From assembly GCA_033557465.1 (NCBI GenBank), contig CM066039.1, positions 395,889,440-395,953,439 of the forward strand: a DNA stretch of 64,000 bases, written 5' to 3'. Within the stretch, counting starts at the first letter, position 1. Each line of letters opens with the position of its first letter. This DNA comes from Ichthyophis bannanicus. Lineage: Eukaryota > Chordata > Amphibia > Gymnophiona > Ichthyophiidae. The translations under genes were made by a program, and so were the position numbers. Of the stretch, positions 21,431-32,790 are shown one piece after another. The notes under the pieces were generated by a model. It did not search any database, was not told the DNA's origin, and was given only the letters and a program-made list of their open reading frames with translations.

Positions 21431-24400
21431 TTCCACACCATTACTTCATTAAAACTTAGTGGCCGGTAAGCTCTACATGGTACTAGGGCATTTACTCATT
21501 AAATGCTTACTGATACTATTTGTGCATCCCTCTGGCTACTCTTCCCGTAGCCTGGGTTTTTTTTTGCTGTATCTTGATGTTACTTGATGCCCTCGAGTAT
21601 GGAGCAGACAGAACTTAAAGATCCCAAATTACCCATGTCTACCAATAGCCAAATTAATATGAATAAAATACAGTCTCTAAAATGCTTGTATGCAAATGCA
21701 AGAAGTCTACAAAACAAGATGGGAGAGTTAGAATATATAGCACTAAACGAGAGGTTAGATATGATTGGAATATCAGAGACATGGTGGAAGGAGGACAACC
21801 AGTGGGACACTGTGATACCTGGGTACAAACTATATCGAAATGATAGAGCTGATCAAATTGGTGGAGGGGTTGCGCTCTATGTTAGAGAGGGCATTGAGTC
21901 AGAAAGGATTAAAGTTTTGCAAGAAACAAAATTTGCTGTAGAATCTCTATGGATTGAAATTCCATGTAAAAAGGGGAAGGCGATGGCAGTGGGGGTGTAC
22001 TATCGTCCGCCTGGCCAGAATGAACAAATGGATGATGAAATGCTCAAAGAAATCAAGGAAGCTAGCAAAAGTTACAGTGCAGTAATAATAATGGGTGATT
22101 TCAATTACCCCGGCATCGACTGGGTCAGTGTCACAACAGGACATGCTAGGGAGATAAAGTTCCTAGATGAAATAAATGACTGCTTCTTGGAGCAGCTGGT
22201 TCATGAACCGACCAGAGGGGAAGCAATATTAGACCTAGTCCTTAGTGGAACACCAGATGTAGTGCAAGAGATAAGGGTGTTGGGGCCACTTGGCAATAGT
22301 GATCATAGCATGATCGCCTTTGATTTAATTAGTGGAGGAGGGATAGTAAGGAAATCCACAGTACTACCCTTTAACTTTCGAAAGGGAGACTATGATAGAA
22401 TGAGGAAAACAGTTAAGAAAAAACTAAAAGGAGCAGTTGCAAAGGTTAAAGACGTACATCAAGCTTGGGTGTTGTTGAAAAATACTATCTTGGAAGCCCA
22501 GACCAGCTGTATTCCACGCTTTAAGAAAAGTGGAAGGAAGTCCAAAAAATTGCCAGCAAGGTTTAAAGCTGAGGTCAGAGAGGCTGTTGTTGCCAAAAAA
22601 GCATCTTTCAAGAAATGGAAAAAAGAGCCAAATGATGAAACCTGGAAACAGCACAAGCACTGGCAAGTCAAATGCAAGGCATTGATAAGGCAGGCAAAGA
22701 GAGAATTTGAGAAGAAGCTTGCTGCGGAAGCAAAAACGCAAAATAAAGACCTTTTCAAGTACATTCGTAGCAAAAAACCCGTGAGAGAGTCAGTTGGTCC
22801 ATTAGATGATAAAGGGGTTAAAGGAGCACTAAGAGGCGACAAGGCGATAGCGGAGAGACTGAATGAATTCTTTGCTTCGGTCTTTACTGAGGAAGATGTA
22901 GGGATGTTACCCACGACTGAAGTGGTATTTAAAGGTGTGGAAGAATTGAAGGAAATATCGATACATCGGGAAGATGTCCTACAACTATTAGATAAACTGA
23001 AGAGTAGCAAATCACCTGGGCCGGATGGTATACATCCAAGGGTGTTGAAAGAACTGAAATTTGAGATTGCAGACCTGCTATCAGTAATCTGTGAACTATC
23101 ATTAAAATCATCTCTAATACCTGAGGATTGGAGGATCGCCAATGTAACACCAATTTTTAAAAAGGGTTCGAGGGGTGATCCGGGAAACTACAGACCGGTG
23201 AGCCTGACATCAGTACCGGGAAAAATGGTAGAAACCATCATAAAGAATAAAATTACTCAGCATATAGATAGTCATGACCTAATGGGAGACAGCCAACATG
23301 GCTTTAGACAAGGAAGATCTTGTCTTACTAATCTGTTATGTTTTTTTGAAGGAGTGAATAAACAGGTGGACAAAGGTGAGTCGGTTGATATTGTGTATCT
23401 GGACTTTCAGAAAGCCTTTGACAAGGTCCCTCATGAGAGACTTTTGGCAAAACTAAAGAGTCATGGGATAGGAGGCAGTGTACTACTGTGGATCAGGAAC
23501 TGGTTAAAAGATAGAAAGCAGAGGGTAGGGCTAAATGGCCAATTTTCCCAATGGAGAAAGGTGAATAGTGGTGTACCCCAGGGATCTGTGCTGGGTCCGC
23601 TGCTTTTTGACATATTCATAAATGACCTGGAAAGTGGAATAACGAGTGAGGTTATCAAATTTGCTGATGACACAAAACTATTTAAAGTTGTTAAAACCCA
23701 GGAGGATTGTGGAAAATTGCAAGAGGATCTTGATAAATTGGAAGACTGGGCATCAAAATGGCAGATGAAATTTAATGTGGAGAAGTGCAAGGTTATGCAC
23801 CTAGGGAAGAACAACCCAAACTATGGTTACACGATGCAAGGTTCCACATTAGGAACCACCACCCAAGAAAAAGATTTAGGCGTCCTTGTGGATACCATGT
23901 TAAAACCCTCGGCCCAGTGTGCAGCGGCGGCCAAGAGAGCAAATAGAATGCTAGGTATGATAAGTAAAGGAATGGAAAATAAAACAAAAGATATTATAAT
24001 GCCTCTATATCGTTCCATGGTGAGACCGCACCTTGAATATTGTGTGCAATTCTGGTCGCCATATCTTAAAAAGGATATAGCAATTTTAGAAAAGGTTCAG
24101 AGAAGAGCCACCAAAATGGTAAAGGGGATGGAAGGCTACTCCTATGAAGAAAGGCTAAAAAGGTTGGGGCTCTTTAACCTGGAAAAGAGACGGCTGAGGG
24201 GAGATATGATAGAAGTCTATAAATTAATGAACGGAGTGGAACGAGTAAACGTAGATCGATTGTTTACCTTATCAGAATATAGAAAGACTAGGGACATGCA
24301 ATGAAGCTACAGGGTAAACTATTTAAGACTAATAAAAGAAAATATTTTTTCACTCAACGTGTAATCAAACTCTGGAATTTGTTACCGGAGGATGCAGTAA

Positions 24401-24641
24401 AGGCTGTTAGTGTAGCTGGGTTTAAAAAAGGTTTGGACAAGTTCCTGGAGGAAAGGTCCATAAACCATTATTAAGAAGGGACCCAGGATATCAATGCTTG
24501 AACCAATACAAGCATTGTGGAACCTGTGTCCCTTGGGGAAACTGCTAGGTACGTATGACCTAGATTGGCCACTGTTGGAAACAGAATACTGGGCTTGATG
24601 GACCTTGGTCTGACCCAGTATGGCATATCTTATGTTCTTAT
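21431..24641 (+). mobile_element. CR1-clade LINE, nearly complete ORF2 and 3' end, inserted in DIRS-B
   Basis: Contains one long ORF2 and the full CR1 3' end. The latter has gaccttggtctgacccagta followed by tggcatatcttatgttctta, a classic CR1 terminus ending near 24641. The 5' edge is uncertain and lies somewhere in 21431-21580. The CR1 divides DIRS-B, whose right terminus follows at 24642. It belongs to a different CR1 subfamily from the copies at 1055 and 27003. Confidence 0.88.
21587..24475 (+). pseudogene. CR1 ORF2: endonuclease and reverse transcriptase, one late frameshift
   Basis: Encodes the protein that nicks target DNA and copies the CR1 RNA. The ATG at 21587 (MPSSMEQTEL) opens about 905 codons. 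Endonuclease: ANARSLQNK, GISETWW at about residue 60-67, MGDFNYPGIDW at 170 and NSDHSMI at 238. Reverse transcriptase: SPGPDGIHP at 477, NYRPVSLTS, YLDFQKAFDKVPH at 605, SGVPQGSVLGPLLF at 663 and catalytic FADDTK at 693. A single-base shift near 24285 ends the frame at 24304. The expected C-terminus (WNLLPEDAVKAVS, ending SINHY and TAA at 24475) follows in the next frame. It is nearly intact, so the insertion is fairly young. Confidence 0.92.
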
Positions 24642-25175
24642 TACCTGTTCTGCACTCTAAAGACTCCCTCTGTAGTCTGTAGATTCGCTGTTCCTCTATT
24701 CAACTCCTGCCCTCCATCCCTCAGGGGATGCCAGGGATTTAGGCTGGGCGAATGCCATCCCGTCCTGGGCTGCGCTTATGGGACCTCCCCGGGCATCCTA
24801 AGCTAGGGAGTCCCCACGTGTGAAGACTCATTCCTGCTTGTTCCTGGAGATAGCACAGTTACTTACCTGTAACAGGTGATCTCCGGAACAGCAGGAATTA
24901 GTCTTCACAACCCGCCCACCTCCCCTAGGAGTTGTATCTCTTTTTTGTCTCTATTCCTTCCTCTCCTCTCCTTCTGGTTCAGCTATGAAACTCAACTGGG
25001 GAGAGGCAGTAGGAAGGGCGGGAAGCCACCGCGCAGGCGCGGGGTATGCTCCCAAAGGCCTTCTGATTGGATGCTGGGGAGCATTCCCGTGCGGGCTCCT
25101 TCGGCGACGTCTCCCACGTGTGAAGACTAATTCCTGCTGTTCCGGAGATCATCTGTTACAGGTAAGTAACTGTGC
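24642..25175 (+). mobile_element. DIRS-B right terminus: inverted terminal repeat and internal complementary region
   Basis: Positions 24811-24852 are the reverse complement of the DIRS-B start (cacgtgtgaagactcattcc, then tgcttgttcctgga). Positions 24853-25175 then form a second inverted structure. It opens acagttacttacctgtaac and closes ctgttacaggtaagtaactg, and between them is the reverse complement of 17040-17160, including ccttctgattggatgctggg. DIRS elements are known for inverted terminal repeats plus an internal complementary region that helps make circular DNA, and this layout fits. Confidence 0.72.
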
Positions 25176-25194
25176 TTTCCTTTTCGGTGCCCAT

Positions 25195-25285
25195 GGCCCA
25201 ATTCTATATTATTTGAATTTGTAAACCGCCTTGTTTTTATTTGAAGGGCGATATATCAAGTGAAATAAACATAAACATAACATAA
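25195..25285 (+). mobile_element. LINE/SINE 3' tail fragment
   Basis: Carries the family stem-loop (accgcctt pairing with aagggcga, 25224-25251), then an A-rich tail of aaacataaacataac type. Only the last part of an L2-like LINE or SINE is present. Confidence 0.6.
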
Positions 25286-27000
25286 GCCTAAGGGCCCCAG
25301 ACATCAGCTCCAGCCCAGAATGGGTCAGGGTTTTGACACCCAGAGCATAGCCTTTCCACCCATGGGGGACCAACTACCGACAGGGGGGCGCCAGATTCAT
25401 TTTGCCCACCGGTGGGCTTCCATCACCACTGACTGTTGGCACTTCAGGTGGTCAGGGAAAGTTACCTCCTTCATCTGAACCAGACACCTCCCCTTTCCTT
25501 CCAGAAGTGCCCCCTCAGACTCCACTGCACCAGGCCCTGCTACTACAGGAACTTGCAGGTCTTCTCAGGGACAGGGCTGTGGAGCCCATATCACACCACC
25601 TCAGGGGAAAGAGGTTCTACTCTAGGTACTTTGTGGTCCCAAAAGGAATAGGAGGCCTAAAGCCCATCCTGGACTTGAGAAACCTGAACACATTCCTGGT
25701 GCGGGAGAAGTTCAAAATGCTCTCCCTTGGAATATTGCTCTCAAAATGCTCTCCCTTGGAATATTGCTACCCTACCTCCAGCAGGGAGATTGGCTGTGCT
25801 TCTTGGACCTAAAGGATGCTTATACCCATATCCTTATTCAACCCAGTCACAGGCAGTACCTAAGGTTCATGGTCGGGGTGACCACTACCAGTAAAGGGTA
25901 CTACCCTTCGGTCTAAGCCTCCGCACCAAGAGTCTTCACAAATGCCTGGCAATGGTGGCCGCCTACCTCCATCTCAAAGGGGCCTTTGTCTTCCCATACC
26001 TGGATGACTGGCTAGTGAAAGGAGACACTGCCTCAGAGGTTAAACAGGCCACGGCCTGCACCATCAGGGTTCTATAACATCTGGGGTTTGTGATAACCAC
26101 CCCAAATCCCATTTCACTCCAACACAGGACCTGGAGTTCATAGGGACTCGCCTGGACACTCTCCAAGCTAGGGCCTTCCTACCATTGGACAGGGCAGATC
26201 GCCTCAGGGCCCTGGTGACCAAGGTGCAGTGCCATCACACCGTTTTGGTGCAATCCATGCTTAGCCTGCTCGGACACATGACTTTCACAGTCCATGTGGT
26301 CCCCAATGCTCGCCTCTACATGCAAGCAGCTCAGTGGTGCCTCTGCTCACAGTGGACTCGGGCCACGGGCAGGCTCAGTGTCCTGTCAGCTAGCAGAGTC
26401 ATTTGGTGGCAGGGTGCATGGCACCTGCAGAAGGGCATGCCTTTTCAACATCCAAACACGCAGAGGGTCCTCACCACGGATGCCTCCCTACTGGGCTGGG
26501 ATGCCCACTACGAGGAACTATGCACACAGGGTAACTGGTCTCTCGAGGAGAATCAGCAGCAGATTAACCTGCTGGAGCTCAGGGGCATTTTTCTGGTGAT
26601 CAGGGCCTTTCAACACTGCCTGCAGCACCAGTCTGTGCTGGTTCAAATGGACAACCAGGTTGCGATGTTCTACCTGAACAAACAGGGGGGCACAGTCTCA
26701 CTGCCACTGCCAGGAGGCAGTAGCCCTCTGCTCATACACAATCAGTCAGGGAGTGCTCCTCTGGGCCAGGACAGTGCTCTAGTGGACAATGAGCAGGTTT
26801 TTCCAATCACACAACTGGCGCCTAGACCCCAGGGTGGCACAGCAGCTCTTCTGTCTATGGGGAACCCCAAGCCTGGACCTCTTTGCCAGCCCAGCCAATG
26901 CTCAGCTGCCCTGCTTCTGCTGTCCCCAACTGCACCCATCCCAAATAACGTTGGACGCTTTCCTCATATTGTGGTCGGCGGGCTTTATATATGCCTTCCT
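25286..27000 (+). mobile_element. DIRS-type retrotransposon C: pol fragment (RT and RNase H)
   Basis: Encodes DIRS-type reverse transcriptase: FYSRYFVVPKGIGGLKPIL, DLRNLNTFLVREKFKML, LDLKDAYTHI and catalytic FPYLDDWLVKG near 25990-26020. The RNase H domain has TTDASLLGWDAHYEEL near 26475-26515 and QMDNQVAMFYLNKQGG. Near the end LDLFASPANAQLPCFC, the usual segment before the recombinase, appears in another frame. Frame breaks include a 29-bp direct duplication at 25712-25769. Ends against CR1 at about 27001. No terminal repeat is present, so this is an internal piece, possibly of the element that starts at 12498. Confidence 0.85.
25712..25769 (+). repeat. 29-bp tandem duplication inside DIRS-C reverse transcriptase
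   Basis: The 29 bases starting tcaaaatgctctcccttgga are present twice in immediate succession (25712 and 25741). Twenty-nine is not a multiple of three, so the duplication breaks the RT frame. Confidence 0.9.
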
Positions 27001-27623
27001 TCCTGGGCGTGGTTGTGTCTGATGATCTTAAAGTAGCTAAACAGGTAGAAAAGGCGACGGCAAAAGCTAGAAGGATGCTTGGGTGCATACGGAGAGGAAT
27101 AGCTAGCAGAAAAAAGCAGGTGATAATGCCTCTGTATAAGTCTTTGGTGCAACCTCATTTGGAGTATAGTGTGCAATTCTGGAGACCGCATCTTCAAAAG
27201 GATGTGAACAGGATGGAGTCGGTGCAGAGGGTGGCTACTAAAATGATTAGTGGTCTTCATTATAAAGCATATGAGGACAGACTGAAGGATCTTAATATGT
27301 ACACCTTAGAGGAAAGGCGGGATAGAAGTGATATGATTGAGATGTTTAAATACCTCCGTGGCATAAATGTTCAGGGAGAGAGCCTCTTTCAAATGAAAGC
27401 AAGTTCTGCTACGAGGGGACATGGGATGAGGATGAAGGGAGATAGTTTCAGGAGTGATATGCGGAAATATTTCTTTACGGAAAGAGTAGTGGATCCATGG
27501 AATAGTCTCCCAGTGGAGGTGGTAGAGATGAGGACAGTAACTGAATTCAAAAAAGCATGGGACCAACACAGAGGATCTCTAAAGGTAAAAAGGGGACTGT
27601 TGTAGTTGTTGATATGGAAGGAC
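27001..27623 (+). mobile_element. CR1-clade LINE, 3' fragment (copy 4)
   Basis: An open frame to 27605 matches the last 200 residues of the CR1 at 1055: LGVVVSDDLKVAKQVEKA, HLEYSVQFWRPHL, YKAYEDRLKDLNMYTLEERR and DPWNSLPVEVVEM. It stops at gatatggaaggac without the tttctatg terminal words, so it is truncated at both ends. It interrupts the DIRS-C pol at the residues IYAFLP. Confidence 0.88.
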
Positions 27624-28075
27624 AACAATAAACCTACGCTCAAATACTCTGGTTTTTACAATGTATTGAAATCCACAACATAGGGTATGCTTTACTCGGG
27701 TCTCAGACTACACCACGGCATTAAACTCTGGGTGTTTAAAAGTCCCCAGTAATATGCCTGTTAGCATCAATGACCCAGCATTTTCACAAATTCTCCCCTC
27801 TCTTATGTCAGCGAGCGGAACATACAGTCCTCTACATAGATGCAACTTAGTTCATATCTTTCAAATACGCTGTAGAGTTACTTAGCTAGTCCGCTCGTTC
27901 TCTAAGTCCCAACGCTGTTATCCAAGCGCCCCCGCGTGTCTTGTTAAGGTTCTTCAGGGGACCAATATCTATACTGAGACTGCGATGCTGCCCGCTAATA
28001 CCTTACTGACCGCTGCACTCCCAAGATGCATTTCTCAAATGGTCTTGAGTAAGGTAAGGTAAGGTATTAACGGTA
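27624..28075. other. Unclassified sequence left of the 50-bp minisatellite
   Basis: No open frame or recognised motif. It ends in short aaggt direct repeats (28050-28080) that run into the minisatellite, and the atggtcttgagtaaggtaag stretch may be where the array was seeded. Confidence 0.4.
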
Positions 28076-29915
28076 AGGTGTGAATAGATACAGGGTTTTG
28101 TGGTACTATGGATGTGATGCGGGTGGGGTGTGAATAGATACAGGGTTTTGTGGTAACAGGGATGTGATACGGGTGGGGTGTGAATGGAAACTGGGTTTTG
28201 TGGTACTAGGGATGTGATGCGGGTGGGGTGTGAATAGATACAGGGTTTTGTGGTACTAGGGATGTGATGTGGGTGGGGTGTGAATAGATACAGGGTTTTG
28301 TGGTACTAGGGATGTGATGCGGGTGGGGTGTGAATAGATACAGGGTTTTGTGGTACTATGGATGTGATGCGGGTGGGGTGTGAATAGATGCAGGGTTTTG
28401 TGGTACCAGGTATGTGATACGGGTGGGGTGTGAATAGATACAGGCTTTTGTGGTACTATGGATGTGATGCGGGTGGGGTGTGAATAGATACAGGGTTTTG
28501 TGGTACCAGGGATGTGATACGGGTGAGGTGTGAATAGATGCAGGGTTTTGTGGTACCAGGGATGTGATACGGGTGAGGTGTGAATAGATGCAGGGTTTTG
28601 TGGTACTATGGATGTGATGCGGGTGGGGTGTGAATGGAAACTGGGTTTTGTAGTACTATGGATGTGATATGGGTGGGGTGTGAATAGATACAGGGTTTTG
28701 TGGTACTATGGATGTGATGCAGGTGGGGTGTGAATAGATACAGGGTTTTGTGGTACTATGGATGTGATACGAGTGGGGTGTGAATAGATGCAGGGTTTTG
28801 TGGTACTAGGGATGTGATACAGGTGGGGTGTGAATGGATACAGGGTTTTGTGGTAACAGGGATGTGATACGGTTGGGGTGTGAATGGAAATTGGGTTTTG
28901 TGGTACCAGGGATGTGATACGGGTGGGGTGTGAATAGATACAGGGTTTTGTGGTACTAGGGATGTGATACGGGTGGGGTGTGAATAGATGCAGGTTTTTG
29001 TGGTACCAGGGATGTGATACGGGTGGGGTGTGAATAGATACAGGGTTTTGTGGTACTATGGATGTGATACGGGTGGGGTGTGAATAGATGCAGGGTTTTG
29101 TGGTACTATGGATGTGATGCGGGTGGGGTGTGAATAGATGCAGGGTTTTGTGGTACTAGGGATGTGATACGGGTGGGGTGTGAATAGATGCAGGGTTTTG
29201 TGGTACTATGGATGTGATACGGGTGGGGTGTGAATAGATGCAGGGTTTTGTGGTACTATGGATGTGATACGGGTGGGGTGTGAATAGATGCAGGGTTTTG
29301 TGGTACTAGGGATGTGATACGGGTGGGGTGTGAATAGATGCAGGGTTTTGTGGTACTAGGGATGTGATACGGGTGGGGTGTGAATAGATGCAGGGTTTTG
29401 TGGTACTAGGGATCTGATACGGGTGGGGTGTGAATGGATACAGGGTTTTGTGGTACTATGGATGTGATGCGAGTGGGCTGTGAATAGATGCAGGATTTTG
29501 TGGTACTAGGGATGTGATACGGGTTGGGTGTGAATAGATGCAGGGTTTTGTGGTACTAGGGATGTGATACGGGTGGGGTGTGAATAGATGCAGGGTTTTG
29601 TGGTACTAGGGATGTGATACGGGTGGGGTGTGAATGGAAACTGGGTTTTGTGGTACCAGGGATGTGATACGGGTGGGGTGTGAATACAGGGTTTTGTGGT
29701 ACTATGGATGTGATATGGGTGGGGTGTGAATAGATACAGGATTTTGTGGTACTAGGGATGTGATACGGGAGGGGTGTGAATAGATATAGGGTTTTGTGGT
29801 ACTAGGGATGTGATACGGGTGGGGTGTGAATAGATGCAGGGTTTTGTGGTACTAGGGATGTGATACGGGTGGGGTGTGAATAGATGCAGGGTTTTGTGGT
29901 ACTAGGGATGTGATA
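28076..29915 (+). repeat. 50-bp minisatellite, left block (about 37 units by length)
   Basis: Units of 50 bp, each containing gtgatacgggtggggtgtga followed by atagatgcagggttttgtgg and tactagggat. Units vary at a few fixed positions: atagata or atagatg, tactatgg, taccaggg or tactaggg, and gatgc or gatac. One unit near 29684 is shortened. There is no protein frame of note. Confidence 0.95.
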
Positions 29916-32790
29916 TTGCCAGATCTAACCTGCAACTTTCTATAGATGAGTCTACCTCAACATCAGGCATAGACACCATAACAGTATCTATCTCCACCCT
30001 ATCTTTACACCTCTTACACCGTGCACCCCAGGCAGTCTCCTCCGACCTCTCCACGATTCTAGACACAGCCTGCTCACCCCAACCTACCTTACGTCCCCTC
30101 ATAATCCTCGGTGATTTAAATTTACACTCCATAACCCCTAATCAATCATCTACCTTCCTCCAAGCTATGAATGCCCTCCACTTCACTCAAATCCTAAATC
30201 ATCCTACCCATTCTAAAGGAAACATCCTTGATTTAATACTTGTTCCACAACAAGCTCCTTTCGCTGAACAAATCCTTCACACTATTCAATCTGTTCCTTG
30301 GTCCGATCATGCTCTTATCCTATTTTCATTCCCCTACACTACTCTCAAAGCTCAACCTCCTACCCACCCTCAACACTCTCGCAAATTTAGACAATTCAAT
30401 GCACCCATCTTCCTAGAGCAAACGATCCCATCCCTCGACCGTCTAAAAGATATGGGTCTTAATCAAGAATCTCACATCTCCAAATGGAATGAAATCCTAT
30501 CTGCAGCCTCTCTCCTCCCACCTAAAGAATCCCCTCAAAAGCACCGCAATAGAGCACCTTGGTTCTCTACAAAGCTAAGAAATCTCAAAAGAGAACTTAG
30601 GCATTTGGAACGTATCTGGAGACGCTCTCAGAATCCCGATGCACACTCTGCATACATAATTAAACTCAAGACCTACTGTTCTGAAACCTTCAACCATAAA
30701 AGGGAATATAATGAAAACATAATCCAACGATCTCTCAATAAACCTAGGGAACTTTTTTCCATAGCAAAATCCTTGATAAATGAACCTTCACCCCAGGACC
30801 AGCCCCCGAAAATATCTGCACAAATTATTGCCAACCACCTTACCTCTAAATTCTCCCCTCCCTCCTCAATCAATAACTCCCACTTTACTCCTGATTACAG
30901 CACCCAACCTCCAGAACCTGCCCTCTTAACCTCTTGGAACAAATTTGATCCTATCACACTAGAAAATGTCTCTAATGTTATAAAAGACCTTAATACTCCA
31001 CTTCTGCCCTCGACCCCTGTCCTGTTCCGTGGATCAAGGCTACTAGAGGTTCCCTCAGCCCCTACATCCTATCCATTATACAAACCTCCCTCCAGACTGG
31101 TTTTGTTCCACCTCCTCTTAAGCGCGCCACTATTCGGCCAATACTAAAAGGAACAAAACTTGACCCTACCTCTCCTACCTCCTACAGACCTATTTCTAGC
31201 ATCCCTTTTCTCGCCAAAATAGCAGAGAAACTAGTTCAAACCCAACTCCAAGACTTTATTGATGAGCACTCTCCCCTGGACCTTTTCCAACATGGCTTCA
31301 AAAAGAACCATGGTGTCTAAACCCTCCTTACCTCCCTACTAGACTCCCTGTACTTGCACACCCAGAATCCTACCCAAGGATGCCTACTCATATTCCTTGA
31401 CCTATCGGCCGCCTTTGACTCCCTTCCTCACCAACAACTCTTATGTAGGCTCCATGATATAGGACTTAGAGGCACAACCCTAAACTGGTTCTGATCCTAT
31501 TTAGACAACAGAACCCAACAAGTCCGCATTGGCAAGGATACTTCTCTCCCATTTACACTAAAACAAGGTGTTCCCCAAGGATCGAGCCTCTCCGCTCTCC
31601 TTTTCAATATCTTCCTTCAACCTGTTTGTAACATCTTCCAGAGCTTTGGCATCCAGTACCAATTGTATGCGGACGACATGATGTGCTACACCCCATTTAA
31701 TCTCTCCAACCCCGACTTCTCTAAACTAAGCGATTGCTTACTTACACTGAAATCATGGCTATCTCAATATAACCTTCTAATCAATCAATCTAAAACTGAA
31801 GTGCTACAGGTGTCCTCTGCTACCTCATACACCCCCCCTCCAACCATTACTATTGGAGATTTCACCCTTACTATAAAAAAACAAGTGAAATATCTTGGCA
31901 TTATCCTCGATCAGAACCTCTCCTTCACTAGTCAAATAAAGAGAACTACTAATACAATTTACGCTAAACTACGTACCCTCCGAAACCTCAAACCCCTCTT
32001 AAGCCCTACTTCTTTTCGATCTGTCTGTCAAGCCCTCACAACCCCCTCACTGGATTACTGTAACCTAATCTATCATGGCCTTCCTAAGAATGCTATACAA
32101 CCGCTCCAACTTGCTCAGAACACGATTGCAAGACTCATAACCAGCACTCCCAGGCGATCACACATCACACCAGTACTTCTTGACCTCCACTGGCTCCCCA
32201 TCTACTGCAGGATTAAGTTCAAAGTGCTTACCCTCATACATAAGATCATTTCCAATGAATCAGCCACATGCCTTTCCCCTCTCATTCCCCTCTCTGCTAG
32301 CTCTAGAACCCGCCGTACTATCACTAAAAACCTCATCTCTATCCCATCAACCATAAGACACTCTAAACAAATCACTTGTAACAGGGCTTTTTCCCTCTAC
32401 TCTCCTACCCTATGGAACTCTCTTCCCCATGAGCTGCGAAACTCTAGAACTCACCTTGAGTTCCGAAAAAATTTAAAAACCTTCCTTTTTCAGGAACATT
32501 TTTCCCTCCCACCTTAGTTCCAACCTCACCCTCTTCCTTCCAGCTCCTACCCCTTCTAAACCTCCACTATGACAGCTGATATTTAGGTAAATTCCTCTGT
32601 AAATAGTTAAATTCCATTGTATATAGTTGGTTTTATTGGCATTTTATTGTTATTTATACCTATATCTTGTTACCTTCTTCTATGTAAACAGTGGAAACAC
32701 TCTATTATATATGTTTTATGTAAACCGTCTTGATTTGTAGAAAGACGGTATATAAAATCGGTTAAATAAATTAATAAATAAAAATAAATA
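29916..32790 (+). mobile_element. L2-like LINE inserted in the 50-bp minisatellite
   Basis: A 5'-truncated L2-group LINE with most of ORF2 and an intact 3' end. Endonuclease: LGDLNLHSITPNQ near 30105, PTHSKGNILDLIL and WSDHALI near 30300. Reverse transcriptase: [50 protein letters not shown] and catalytic YADDMM at 31663-31680. The end is FSLYSPTLWNSLPHELR. Faults: a frame change near 31010 and in-frame stops at about 31318 and 31492. The tail has a stem-loop (accgtctt with aagacggt, 32724-32749) and ends in aataaataaa-type repeats. The minisatellite resumes in register at 32791. Confidence 0.9.
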
